Source of the DNA: Haloarcula argentinensis DSM 12282
GTDB taxonomy: Archaea > Halobacteriota > Halobacteria > Halobacteriales > Haloarculaceae
DNA length: 64,000 nt
Reading direction: 5' to 3'
Assembly: GCA_000336895.1 (NCBI GenBank)
Contig: AOLX01000025.1
Span: 62,001-126,000 of the forward strand
This document shows, in pieces, positions 1-7,923 of the stretch. The notes below the pieces were generated by a model. It saw only the letters and a program-made list of their open reading frames with translations, was not told the DNA's origin and made no database searches. The stretch's first letter is position 1. Each line of letters begins with the position of its first letter. The translations under genes were made by a program, and so were the position numbers.

Positions 1-688
1 ACGGCATGATCTGGTGGCGGTAGGTACTCTGCTGACACATCTGTTCTTCACAGCGGTGGATGTAGCCGATGTCGGGGTCGACGGCCGCCACCTGCTCGCC
101 GTCGAGTTGGGCGTTCAGGTGGAGGACGCCGTGGGTCGAGGGATGGTGTGGCCCCATGTTGAGGTGCATCGTCTCCGGCCCCTCGCGGTGGTCTTCAAGC
201 AGGCGCTCGTGCTCGCGGAAAGAGACGATCTGTGGCTGGTCCTGATTGTAGTCCCGGCTCAGCGGGTGGCCCTGCCAGGTTTCAGGCAGGAGAATGCGTC
301 GGAGGTCTGGGTGGTCCTCGTACTCGATGCCGACGAGGTCGTACGCCTCCCGCTCGTGCCACGCCGCCGTCGGATACACGGGCGCGGCGGACTCGCTGAT
401 CGGCGACTCCTTAGGTGTCGGAACGACGACCGAGAGCTCCTGTGTCGGGTCGACGTAGCGCCGCAGATGATAGATCGTCTCGAACCGGTCGGCGTACTCC
501 TGAGCCGTCACACAGGCACAGTGGTCCAGCCCGGCCTCGGTTCGCAGCGTCGAGAGGACGGTCTGTACCTCGTCGGCACGGATGACGGCGGCCGGGGCGT
601 TCTCGTGGGTTTCCGTCGTGAGGACGTGGTCGCCAATCGGGTCAATGAGTGGATGGACATCGTCGGTGCGGTGGACTGTTTGGGCCAT
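1..688 (-). CDS. nuoCD: Complex I-like quinone oxidoreductase subunit C/D, N-terminal part
   Basis: Fused 30-kDa and 49-kDa subunits of the respiratory complex I peripheral arm, which pass electrons to quinone at the membrane. About the first 170 residues are the NuoC domain (REAYDLVGIEYEDHPDLRR, LPETWQGHPL). The NuoD domain then begins with MHLNMGPHHPSTHGVLHLN, the quinone-site segment, and HRCEEQMCQQ. The gene leaves the window at base 1, so the C-terminus is missing. The start is firm: an in-frame TGA lies 15 codons upstream with no other ATG or GTG between. Haloarchaeal complex I usually lacks the NADH module, so the electron donor is uncertain from this fragment. It is divergent from the HTH gene at 777. 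Confidence 0.95.
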   Translation of the reverse strand, partial: MAQTVHRTDDVHPLIDPIGDHVLTTETHENAPAAVIRADEVQTVLSTLRTEAGLDHCACVTAQEYADRFETIYHLRRYVDPTQELSVVVPTPKESPISESAAPVYPTAAWHEREAYDLVGIEYEDHPDLRRILLPETWQGHPLSRDYNQDQPQIVSFREHERLLEDHREGPETMHLNMGPHHPSTHGVLHLNAQLDGEQVAAVDPDIGYIHRCEEQMCQQSTYRHQIMP

Positions 689-745
689 CTCCGTGGCCGT
701 GCGTTCGCTGGCTGCCGTCCTCGGACTATCCCCTCATGCCCGAGG

Positions 746-757
746 TTATTTTAAATA
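746..757 (+). promoter_or_regulatory. TATA box for the HTH_10 gene at 777
   Basis: The AT-rich run ttattttaaata stands out in GC-rich DNA and is centred about 26 bases before the ATG at 777. That is the spacing expected for a leaderless haloarchaeal transcript. It lies between divergent genes and may also influence nuoCD. Confidence 0.6.
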
Positions 758-776
758 CCTCTCGGAACAGTCAGCT

Positions 777-1454
777 ATGAAGTACGTCACGCTCTCGCTG
801 TGGATGGCCCCCGAGGTCCGCCACCCGATGCACCAGTTCGTGGTTGAGCACGACGGCTACGAGGCAAGCTATCTCCTCCGGGGCAACGAAATCGGTGCCG
901 ACCTCCAGACGCTGCTGTTTCACGTCGACGGCTTCCCGCCGGAGCCCTACCGAGCGGCACTGGAACAGGCCGACACCGTCCGGGAGTACGCCATTTCGAC
1001 GTGCTCCGACGAGACGTTCTACCTCTACGTACAGGATTCGCCGTCGGCGACCGGTCACGACCTCGTCAATGCTCTCACGCGGGCCGGTCTGGTCATTGTC
1101 TCGCCGGTCGCATACCGCACCGATGGTACTGTCGGGCTCACGCTGGTCGGTCCGGGCGGGACGGTCCAGCAGGCAGTCGAGACGGTGCCAGACGGTATCT
1201 CTGTCGACGTGCGGGAGGTGGGGGAGTACGACAGCCGCCGACTCGACACCGGTGCGGCGCTCACCGACCGGCAGTTCGAGGCTGTCGCCGCCGCCGTCGA
1301 CTGTGGGTACTACGGCAACCCCCGCGAGGGGGGTGTCGACGCTGTTGCCGACAAACTCGGCTGTGCACCCGGAACTGCCGCCGAACACCTTCGGAAGGCC
1401 GAGGCCCACGTGATGGCTGCCATACTCGAACAGCGTCCCGCATCGATGGCGTAG
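777..1454 (+). CDS. HTH_10 (bacterio-opsin activator-like) transcription regulator
   Basis: Predicted DNA-binding regulator of 225 residues. The C-terminal ~55 residues are the HTH_10 domain typical of the haloarchaeal Bat family: LTDRQFEAVAAAVDCGYY, then a helix-turn-helix (GVDAVADKLGCAPGTAAEHL). The N-terminal ~150 residues resemble the sensor-like region of short Bat-family proteins, with no recognisable PAS or GAF motif. Start chosen at 777 because a TATA box sits 26 bases upstream; an in-frame extension to 582 would run into the nuoCD promoter. Ligand and targets are unknown. It could regulate nuoCD, but adjacency is the only support. Confidence 0.85.
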   Translation: MKYVTLSLWMAPEVRHPMHQFVVEHDGYEASYLLRGNEIGADLQTLLFHVDGFPPEPYRAALEQADTVREYAISTCSDETFYLYVQDSPSATGHDLVNALTRAGLVIVSPVAYRTDGTVGLTLVGPGGTVQQAVETVPDGISVDVREVGEYDSRRLDTGAALTDRQFEAVAAAVDCGYYGNPREGGVDAVADKLGCAPGTAAEHLRKAEAHVMAAILEQRPASMA

Positions 1455-1588
1455 TCCGCTTTGCCCGTGAACTCCCAGAGCGACTGTGTCGTCCCGAAAA
1501 ACTATAAACTCCGGAACAGTGTCAACTAATGCTGGATTGCGAACACATCACGGGGCCAGCGGTGGCTCGACTCAGGACAACATTGACT

Positions 1589-2065
1589 ATGGACACAGTA
1601 ACTATCGACGACGTACCGGTTGAACGGAATCCGATGGAGGTACATGACATCCGCAAGCCCGTCTCCCGAAAACTCGGGACCGAGCATTTCGCGGCAAACT
1701 ACTTCGAACTCGAACCCGGCGACTCCTTCTCGGGGAGCCTCCACCGCCACCACGATCAGGAAGAGGTGTTCTACATCGAGCAGGGACAGACCACCTTCGA
1801 GGTCGGTCTCGACCGCGAGGAAGTCGACGTTGCGGGCGGCGAACTGATTCGCTTCGAACCCGGCGAGTTCCAGCAGGGGTACAACTCCGGCGACGAGCGC
1901 GTCGTCGGCTGGGCCTTCGGCGCGCCCGGTGCCACGCACGACTGGGACGATCTGGAATCGAGAGCGCACTGCCCGGAGTGCGACGCGGAGACGACCCAGA
2001 GCGTCGCCATTGCTGACGGCCGGTTCGAACTGACCTGTACTGAGTGCGGGAACGTTCAGGGCTAG
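1589..2065 (+). CDS. Cupin-domain protein with C-terminal zinc ribbon
   Basis: 158-residue soluble protein. The cupin barrel occupies about residues 25-115, with the metal-binding first motif visible as HRHHDQEEVFYIEQG and the second motif around FEPGEFQQGYNSG. A C4 zinc ribbon follows (CPEC near residue 129, CTEC near 152), an arrangement seen in several haloarchaeal cupins. The role is unknown; small cupins of this kind can be sugar or acid isomerases, dioxygenases or binding proteins. The ATG at 1589 (MDTVTIDDV) is preferred over an in-frame ATG at 1529, because the extra 20 residues look non-coding. Confidence 0.8.
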   Translation: MDTVTIDDVPVERNPMEVHDIRKPVSRKLGTEHFAANYFELEPGDSFSGSLHRHHDQEEVFYIEQGQTTFEVGLDREEVDVAGGELIRFEPGEFQQGYNSGDERVVGWAFGAPGATHDWDDLESRAHCPECDAETTQSVAIADGRFELTCTECGNVQG

Positions 2066-2192
2066 GCCCTGCGTCTGTTGTTTTCGTGGGTGGAAACAGG
2101 CTTTCCGGCGCTTTGCATAAACACGCCCCCGTCAGTCAGGTCAGCGGCTGCTAGCCCACAATTCATATCGCATCGCGTCACGAAGCCCGGGT

Positions 2193-2987
2193 ATGTCACT
2201 GGCCGACCTGGATTGGCGCGTCATCGGCGAGGAAACACGACCCGGACCGATGACGATGGCACTGGAAGCGGCCGCTGCCGAAACCGTCGCCGCGGGCGGT
2301 CCGGCAACGGTGCGGGTGTACACCTGGCCCGATACGCTGTCGCTGGGCTACGGACAGGACCCGGACACGATCGACTGGGCGTTCTGCGAGCGCGAGGACG
2401 TTGGGGTAACACGGCGACCCACTGGCGGCGGCGCAATCTACCATGACAGCGTGGCGGACATCTCGTACGGCATCATCGCGCCGGCTGACGCCGTTCCGGG
2501 TGATCTGATGGCGTGCTACGAGCAGTTCTGTGAGCCCGTCCTTGACGCGTTCGAGCGTATGGGCGTCGACGCCTCCTTCGCTGACGACGAGCGGTCGGCG
2601 GTCCATCAGCCGGCCTGTTACCTGCGGCAACTCCACCCGGCCCACGATATCGTCGGTCCTGATGGTCGCAAACTCAGCGGGAACGCGCAGTACCGCCAGA
2701 AGGATGCCGTTATCCAGCACGGCTCTCTGTCTGTCTCGCTTCGCCCAGAGCGCCACTGCGGCTGTTTCACTGCCGACCCCGACTCGGAGCGATTCACTGA
2801 GCGCGTCGGTGCGATAGACGAATACACCGATATTGACCGCGCCGAGGCTGTCGAGACGCTCCGCTCGACACTGGCCGAGTGGGTCGACGCGTCGGCGGGA
2901 TCGTGGACGGACGACGAACTCGCACGCGCACGCGAGCACGCGGAAGGAAAGTACGGGGCAGACGAGTGGATTCAACGATCCCCCTGA
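2193..2987 (+). CDS. lplA: Lipoate--protein ligase A family protein
   Basis: 264 residues of the BPL/LplA fold, which attaches lipoate or octanoate to the E2 subunits of 2-oxoacid dehydrogenases and to GcvH. The lipoate-binding motif RRPTGGGAIYHD is at residues 74-85, and the adenylate-binding lysine lies in RKLSGNAQYR (K160). The C-terminal helical segment is short, as expected for archaeal enzymes in which the accessory domain is a separate LplB protein; no LplB gene is in this window. Downstream neighbours are unrelated, so the gene appears monocistronic. Confidence 0.85.
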   Translation: MSLADLDWRVIGEETRPGPMTMALEAAAAETVAAGGPATVRVYTWPDTLSLGYGQDPDTIDWAFCEREDVGVTRRPTGGGAIYHDSVADISYGIIAPADAVPGDLMACYEQFCEPVLDAFERMGVDASFADDERSAVHQPACYLRQLHPAHDIVGPDGRKLSGNAQYRQKDAVIQHGSLSVSLRPERHCGCFTADPDSERFTERVGAIDEYTDIDRAEAVETLRSTLAEWVDASAGSWTDDELARAREHAEGKYGADEWIQRSP

Positions 2988-3070
2988 CACCACTCCGGAA
3001 CGGTCGGGGCGGAAGTCAAACAATCGTGAATACTGGATTCGCTCGGATTGCCCATTGTTCGACACACAAT

Positions 3071-3577
3071 TTAGGCTTCTAGGAAGCGCTCAATATCGTC
3101 TGCAACCTCGTCTTCCTGATTGTCTGGAACGCTGTCAAACCACTTGAGTGTCAGATCCTCATCGGTCGTGGTTTCGGATTCTGCAACGACGACATCACCT
3201 TCGATAGAAGCATTGAAAATCACGTGGTAGATCGAAAAGCGCTGGTCGTTATCGCTCTCGGGATGGAAGTCGATTCGACGAACCGTTTCGATCCGTTCGA
3301 GGACAACTGTGACATCAAGCAGGCTTTCTGCCTCTTGGCGGGTGACAGCCGTCCAGTCTTCGGTAGGGTCGACAGGGAACGCAATAAGCGTCCAGCCGTG
3401 GGAGCCGTCGTTCATCAAAAGGACCTCGCCGTCGTCGTTGGTAATCCCAACAGCAGCATGACTATCGACTTTGGCGGCGACTGATTCGAATTCAGTCATA
3501 CTTAGGGTTCGAATCTGTTCTTGAAATGAAATCCCAGCGTGGTCGCGCAATAATTCCGGACTAGAGAACGAATCCAT
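3071..3577 (-). CDS. Nudix-fold protein with degenerate Nudix box
   Basis: 168 residues. The central part (about 40-90) reads like a Nudix domain: AAVGITNDDGEVLLMNDG, then GWTLIAFPVDPTEDWTAV and RQEAESLLDVTVVL, where a catalytic enzyme would have Gx5Ex7REUxEExGU. The acidic metal ligands of REUxEE are gone (QEAESLL), so hydrolase activity is unlikely and a binding or structural role is more probable. The start at 3577 (MDSFSSPELL) is preferred. An ATG at 3649 would add 24 poorly supported residues, and an internal ATG at 3499 is the other option. Fold assignment is by eye and moderate. Confidence 0.6.
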   Translation of the reverse strand: MDSFSSPELLRDHAGISFQEQIRTLSMTEFESVAAKVDSHAAVGITNDDGEVLLMNDGSHGWTLIAFPVDPTEDWTAVTRQEAESLLDVTVVLERIETVRRIDFHPESDNDQRFSIYHVIFNASIEGDVVVAESETTTDEDLTLKWFDSVPDNQEDEVADDIERFLEA

Positions 3578-3690
3578 ACACACTATAACATATGTGGCAC
3601 AGTAAACATTTCTATCAGACAGTTCAGCAGTGGTAACTACATTGGTCATTCATTGGACAGGGTTACTAAGTGGCCCTTTCAGCCAATCCT

Positions 3691-3786
3691 ATGAATAAAC
3701 AAACGGTATTCACAACGACTGTTATAGCCTCTTTCGTGGTTGTCACTGTACGGTCGAAACATACACGAAGTGTTAGTATATACTAA
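3691..3786 (+). CDS. Possible 31-residue hydrophobic peptide
   Basis: A short reading frame starting MNKQTVFTTTVIASFVVVTV, ending inside the palindrome at 3770-3789. It looks like a basic N-terminus followed by a membrane or signal segment, so it could be a tiny membrane peptide or the remains of a secreted protein whose rest was lost. There is no clear promoter and no homolog I recognise. This could easily be chance. Confidence 0.2.
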   Translation: MNKQTVFTTTVIASFVVVTVRSKHTRSVSIY

Positions 3787-3789
3787 CAC
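3770..3789. repeat. 20-bp perfect palindrome, possible operator
   Basis: GTGTTAGTATATACTAACAC reads identically on both strands. It lies in a 263-base intergenic region between two genes on the minus strand, downstream of the HTH regulator's stop codon at 3913 and upstream of the start at 3577. A perfect, AT-centred 20-mer suggests a dimeric-regulator site, or possibly a terminator hairpin for the regulator gene. Confidence 0.5.
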
Positions 3790-3912
3790 AGCGAACAGTC
3801 CTCGGAGAGTCACTTGGGGTCAGTAGCGAGGGACGGAGTATAGGGATCTGCTGGCCTTGAATCCCGAGGAAATAACTGTGCTGGTCGGCGGCTCCGCTTG
3901 CTCACTCCGCGT

Positions 3913-4662
3913 TCAGAGTGTTTCCTCTATAAACTGCGAGACGATGCGGTCCTCGGCAGTCCGGAGCTGATACTGTACGGTCGACCGGGGCTCGTCAAGT
4001 ATCGATGCGAGGTCCTTGACAGAGACTTCCCGCGGTCGCTCGTAGTAGCCGTGGGTCACGGCGGCCTTGAGCACCCGCCACTGCTGGGGCGAGAAGTTCG
4101 TTGCGACTCGCTCGGTGGCCTTCCAGTTTCCGGCACTGGTAATGTGGGACACTGAGAGTGTGACGCCATCGCGGAGGCTCGATTCGATTTTGTCGTACAC
4201 CTCGCCGATGGGGTTGGACCCCGGATAGAGAACGCGCCAGCGGTACTCGTTGCCTGTCCGTCGGGATTCGAAGATAGTGCCTTCGCTGACGTGCCGGTGC
4301 AGGAAACTCGGCAGCGACTGACAGCCGCTGAGTTCACGACGCAACGTGTACACTGTCCGTGACGACTCCCCGCGGTCCAGCATGTGGTAGGTTCGCGTCG
4401 TATCACAGCTCACAACGTCGAAACACTCGTTACAGCGGTCTTCGTCCAGAAAGACCTCGTCGAACGCGTTCAGGGCCTCCGGCGTTCCTTTCGCGTGGTC
4501 GAGTCGCCACATATGGTCGTCACCGACGAAGATGGCCGAGGACCACACAGAGAGGCTCTCGTGTTGCCGAAACACGTCCATCAGCGTATCAGCTCCTGCG
4601 TCGAACTGCAAGACGAACTCGAACTCGCGTGTTTCATCTACTTCGGCCTGTGGTTCAGTCAT
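3913..4662 (-). CDS. HTH_10 (bacterio-opsin activator-like) transcription regulator
   Basis: 249-residue regulator with an N-terminal sensing region and a C-terminal HTH_10 domain: FSPQQWRVLKAAVTHGYY, followed by the helix-turn-helix VKDLASILDEPRSTVQYQL. The N-terminal region holds two cysteines spaced CNEC (about residues 77-80), which could bind metal or sense redox; that is speculation. The start MTEPQAEVDE is the first ATG, and the upstream 180 bases contain no other gene. Targets are unknown. It is a different protein from the shorter regulator at 777. Confidence 0.85.
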   Translation of the reverse strand: MTEPQAEVDETREFEFVLQFDAGADTLMDVFRQHESLSVWSSAIFVGDDHMWRLDHAKGTPEALNAFDEVFLDEDRCNECFDVVSCDTTRTYHMLDRGESSRTVYTLRRELSGCQSLPSFLHRHVSEGTIFESRRTGNEYRWRVLYPGSNPIGEVYDKIESSLRDGVTLSVSHITSAGNWKATERVATNFSPQQWRVLKAAVTHGYYERPREVSVKDLASILDEPRSTVQYQLRTAEDRIVSQFIEETL

Positions 4663-4842
4663 TTGGCTATTGCTAATTTAGAACATTCAGTATAAGTCAA
4701 TTACTGGGCTATCAAGTCCACTTGAGCTTCTCAGTTGGCTTCTGATAAGCTACAGCCGCCGATTGGCTGTGGGCCGTACGTCTCGAATGATGGGTCTACA
4801 GAATAGAGGACAGTTCTGACAACAGCCCTACGTCACCGTTTT

Positions 4843-5184
4843 GTGACATCCCGGCCAAGCGGTGGCATGGTCTCGTCCCCCGCTGATGACGACCCTGTCG
4901 ACACCTCCACCGACCCTCCAGCAACTGACGGCACCGTCGCAGCGCTTTCCGAGGAAGAACTGTACGCGATTGTCCGTGTCGCAGCCGAGGACGCGGTGCT
5001 CGGCGCGCTCGGGACGCTCATGCTGGTCGGCATCGGAATCGTCCTGATTGCCACCGGCGCGTCCGCACTGCTTGCAGATGTAACACCGATTTCGTTGCTC
5101 ATCTCCGCCGTTTTCATCGGCTTTGGCGTCTACCTCGTTACGTCGAGTCTCGGCGTGATTCCGCCCGCCCGCGAGTGGCTCTGA
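4843..5184 (+). CDS. Small membrane protein, two transmembrane segments
   Basis: 113 residues if it starts at GTG 4843, or 105 from the in-frame ATG at 4867; neither has a convincing TATA box, so the start is undecided. A polar N-terminal ~45 residues (rich in Asp, Thr, Pro) leads to two hydrophobic helices, roughly LGALGTLMLVGIGIVLIATG and ISLLISAVFIGFGVYLVTSS. It stops 41 bases before the nfo start. No family recognised; function unknown. Confidence 0.65.
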   Translation: MTSRPSGGMVSSPADDDPVDTSTDPPATDGTVAALSEEELYAIVRVAAEDAVLGALGTLMLVGIGIVLIATGASALLADVTPISLLISAVFIGFGVYLVTSSLGVIPPAREWL

Positions 5185-5224
5185 CTCCGGAACCTCTTTT
5201 ATCGGGCATCACTGACCGGTGTGC

Positions 5225-6058
5225 ATGGTACGAGTCGGGGCACACACCTCTATCGCCGGCGGCGTCTACAACGCCGTCGAGGAGCAGGTCGAGTACAGCG
5301 GCAACTGCGGGCAGATCTTCTCGCACTCGCCGCAGGTCTGGCAGGACCCGAACATCGACGACGACGAGGCCGAACAGTTCCGCGACCTCACAGCCGACCA
5401 CGGCGTCGGCCCGTGGGTCATCCACTCGTCGTATCTGGTCAATCTCTGTACGCCCAAAGACGACCTCCGGGAGAAGTCACTGGACTCCATGCAGAAGGAG
5501 GTCGACGCCGCCGCGAAACTGGGCATCGAGTACGTCAACGTCCACCTCGGCGCCCACACCGGCGCGGGTGTCGACGGCGGCCTCGACAACGCTGCGAGCG
5601 TGCTGGACGACCTCGACATCCCTGAGGGCGTCACGGTGCTGGTCGAGTCTGATGCGGGTAGCGGGACGAAACTCGGCGGCCAGTTCGAGCATCTGGCGAC
5701 GGTCCGAGAACGCACGGACCAGGATATCGAGTTCTGTCTCGACACGGCCCACATGTTCGCCGCGGGCTACGACCTCTCGACGCCCGAGGCCGTCGACGAG
5801 ACGCTCGCGGAGTTCGACGAGGTCGTCGGATTCGAGGATCTCGCCTGTGTTCATCTCAACGACTCCAAACACGAGTGCGGGACGAACAAGGACGAACACG
5901 CCCACATCGGCAAGGGCCACATCGGCGAGGACGGGATGCGCGCGTTCGTCAACCACGACGCCATCCGCGACGTGCCGCTGGTGCTTGAGACGCCGACAGA
6001 GGACGGCAAGAGCTTCGCCTGGAACGTTGAGCGCGTCAAGGAACTCCGCGGCGAATAG
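5225..6058 (+). CDS. nfo: Endonuclease IV (AP endonuclease)
   Basis: 277-residue TIM-barrel enzyme that nicks DNA at abasic sites in base-excision repair and needs three zinc ions. The family landmarks are present: [15 protein letters not shown] at the N-terminus, [28 protein letters not shown], and [20 protein letters not shown] with HIGKGHIG, which together supply the His, Asp and Glu zinc ligands. The ATG at 5225 fits the family N-terminus (MVRVGAHTS). The length is normal for the family. Confidence 0.95.
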   Translation: MVRVGAHTSIAGGVYNAVEEQVEYSGNCGQIFSHSPQVWQDPNIDDDEAEQFRDLTADHGVGPWVIHSSYLVNLCTPKDDLREKSLDSMQKEVDAAAKLGIEYVNVHLGAHTGAGVDGGLDNAASVLDDLDIPEGVTVLVESDAGSGTKLGGQFEHLATVRERTDQDIEFCLDTAHMFAAGYDLSTPEAVDETLAEFDEVVGFEDLACVHLNDSKHECGTNKDEHAHIGKGHIGEDGMRAFVNHDAIRDVPLVLETPTEDGKSFAWNVERVKELRGE

Positions 6059-6106
6059 GGCCTTCCGACCGCGATACTTTTGGGGGCGACTCGACTGTGA
6101 GGAACT

Positions 6107-6898
6107 GTGCGCAGGTTCTCCGCCGACTACCTCGAAACCACCCGCCGGGGGATGTGGGCTGACTCCCGCGAGGCGCTCTCGGGCTTGCAGTTGGGCGAGT
6201 GCGAGCGCGTCCTCGACGTGGGCTGTGGGACCGGTGAACTGACCCGCGTCCTCCGGGAGGAGACCGACGGAACGGTCGTCGGCCTCGACGCCGATACGGA
6301 CCTGCTGGCCGCCGCCGGCGACCCGACTGTCTGCGGGGACGCGACGCGGCTCCCCTTTGCCGACGACAGCTTCGACCTGGTGGTGTGCCAGGCGCTGCTC
6401 ATCAACCTCCCTGCCCCCGAGGTCGCGGTCCGGGAGTTCGCCCGCGTCGCCACCGACCGGGTGGCCGCCATCGAGCCGAACAACGCCGCCGTCACCGTCG
6501 AATCGACCGTCGACGACGAACCTGTGCTGGCCCGCCGCGCTCGCCGGCTCTTTCTCGATGGTGTGCGGACGGACGTGACTCTCGGGAGCGACGCCGCCGA
6601 CGTGTTCCGCGACGCGGAGCTAGCCGTCGTCTCGACGACGCAGTACGACCAAGAGCAGCGCATCGAGCCGCCCTACGACGACGCGGCGATACAGGCGGCC
6701 CGGCGGAAAGCAACGGGAACGGGGCTGGCCCACGACCGCGAGACGATTCTCAACGGCGAGGCGACGCCCGCCGAGTACGACGCGCTCCGGGAGCGCTGGC
6801 GGTCGATGGGCCGCGACGTGATCGAGCAGATGCAAGACGAAGCCTACGAGCGCCGCGAGACGGTGCCGTTCTTCGTCACCGTGGGCGAGGTTCCGTGA
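6107..6898 (+). CDS. Class I SAM-dependent methyltransferase
   Basis: 263 residues. The SAM-binding glycine loop VLDVGCGTGELTR is at residues 35-47, followed by VGLDADTDLL (ribose-binding acidic residue) and a DLVVCQALLINLP motif. The substrate is not evident; it belongs to the broad Methyltransf_11/25 group. The start is GTG (MRRFSADYLETTRRGMW). It begins 49 bases after nfo and probably shares its transcript. Its last 23 bases overlap the end of the convergent membrane-protein gene. Confidence 0.8.
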   Translation: MRRFSADYLETTRRGMWADSREALSGLQLGECERVLDVGCGTGELTRVLREETDGTVVGLDADTDLLAAAGDPTVCGDATRLPFADDSFDLVVCQALLINLPAPEVAVREFARVATDRVAAIEPNNAAVTVESTVDDEPVLARRARRLFLDGVRTDVTLGSDAADVFRDAELAVVSTTQYDQEQRIEPPYDDAAIQAARRKATGTGLAHDRETILNGEATPAEYDALRERWRSMGRDVIEQMQDEAYERRETVPFFVTVGEVP

Positions 6899-7460
6899 CC
6901 CGCTCAGTCTCGGCTTCGGGGAGCAGAGCGCCCGCCAGTCCGTAGACGGCGATGTCCAGCAGACTGGCGAGCAGGCCGACGACGCCGCCGACGACAGCGG
7001 CAACACCGACTCCGATGAGCAAGACAAGCAGTACCGCCTGCAGTCGGACCCCGCCGCTCTGGAGCGTCGGAACGAGCGCCACCACGAACAGTCCCAGCAG
7101 GAACACGACGCCCGCGACACTCCCGGCAGCGGCACCATGGAGGGCGAGCGTACTGACTCCGGCCGAGTCGAGTGCCACCCGGCCGTGAACCCATCGGACT
7201 GCCAGGACGAACAGCGCCCAGAGATAGCAGAAGACGGCGACGCCGACGAGGGTGTTCAATCCGGCGAGCAGGTCGGCGAGGCCGCCGCTCGTGTGGGCGG
7301 CGAGGACGCCGAGCAGGACAAACAGGGCAGTGTCGAACGTGGCGAGCGTCCACGTCACGAGCGACACCGGTCGCGTGGAGATCTGTGTGGCGTCGCGCGC
7401 TGGCTTAGTCTCACTCGCTCCTTCCGCCATGTGTTCGCCCGCACGCTGGTCCTCAGCCAT
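6876..7460 (-). CDS. Polytopic membrane protein, haloarchaeal hypothetical
   Basis: 194 residues with an acidic soluble N-terminus (~35 residues) and four hydrophobic segments (for example FDTALFVLLGVLAAH, LVGVAVFCYLWALFVLAV, VAGVVFLLGLFVVALV, LLVLLIGVGVAAVVGGVVG). It starts inside the last codons of the CopD-like gene (overlap 7453-7460), so the two are translationally coupled and probably act in the same process. The 3' end overlaps the convergent methyltransferase by 23 bases. No family recognised. Confidence 0.65.
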   Translation of the reverse strand: MAEDQRAGEHMAEGASETKPARDATQISTRPVSLVTWTLATFDTALFVLLGVLAAHTSGGLADLLAGLNTLVGVAVFCYLWALFVLAVRWVHGRVALDSAGVSTLALHGAAAGSVAGVVFLLGLFVVALVPTLQSGGVRLQAVLLVLLIGVGVAAVVGGVVGLLASLLDIAVYGLAGALLPEAETERVTEPRPR

Positions 7461-7884
7461 GTGCGAGGACCTCCGCGAGGACGACGATGCCCAGCATGAC
7501 AGCCGCCGTCGCGCCGTAGACCCGCGAAAGTGTTCGCCGCAGGGCAGGAGAGAGGTCGTCGAATGTGTTCTCGTGGTCACTGGCCCGAACGAGGAGCAGC
7601 GTGCGGACGACCGATCCCCCGAGGAAGCCAACGACGACTGCGAGTTTTACCAACAGGGTTCGTCCCCAGCCGGTTCCAGGACCTGGCGGTCCGAGCGCAC
7701 CGAGGTTTCCGACGCCGGTGAACACCAGTACACCGACCCCTCCCCAGAATAGCCATTCAAACTGTCGTGCGGGCGCGAGTGTCGCGATAGCGCCGCTCCG
7801 ATAGCTGTACCAGAGCACGGTTGTGCCGCCGACGAGGGCCGCCATCGCGAGGACGTGGAGAGTTCGAATCAGGAGAGCTGCCAT
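7453..7884 (-). CDS. CopD-like four-helix membrane protein
   Basis: 143 residues with four predicted membrane helices (LLIRTLHVLAMAALVGGTTV, WGGVGVLVFTGVGNLG, TLLVKLAVVVGFLGGSV, AVMLGIVVLAEVLA). The pattern of HVLA near the N-terminus, a central GP-rich loop and a third helix beginning LLVKL resembles CopD/YcnJ-type or haem-binding membrane proteins, but copper binding is unproven. The ATG at 7884 is chosen; extension to 7911 would need a TTG start. It is the first gene of a two-gene unit with the membrane protein at 6876. Confidence 0.65.
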   Translation of the reverse strand: MAALLIRTLHVLAMAALVGGTTVLWYSYRSGAIATLAPARQFEWLFWGGVGVLVFTGVGNLGALGPPGPGTGWGRTLLVKLAVVVGFLGGSVVRTLLLVRASDHENTFDDLSPALRRTLSRVYGATAAVMLGIVVLAEVLAHG

Positions 7885-7923
7885 AGCTGTCGCTTCACCG
7901 GCAGGTCGCAAAGAATCAGGGGG

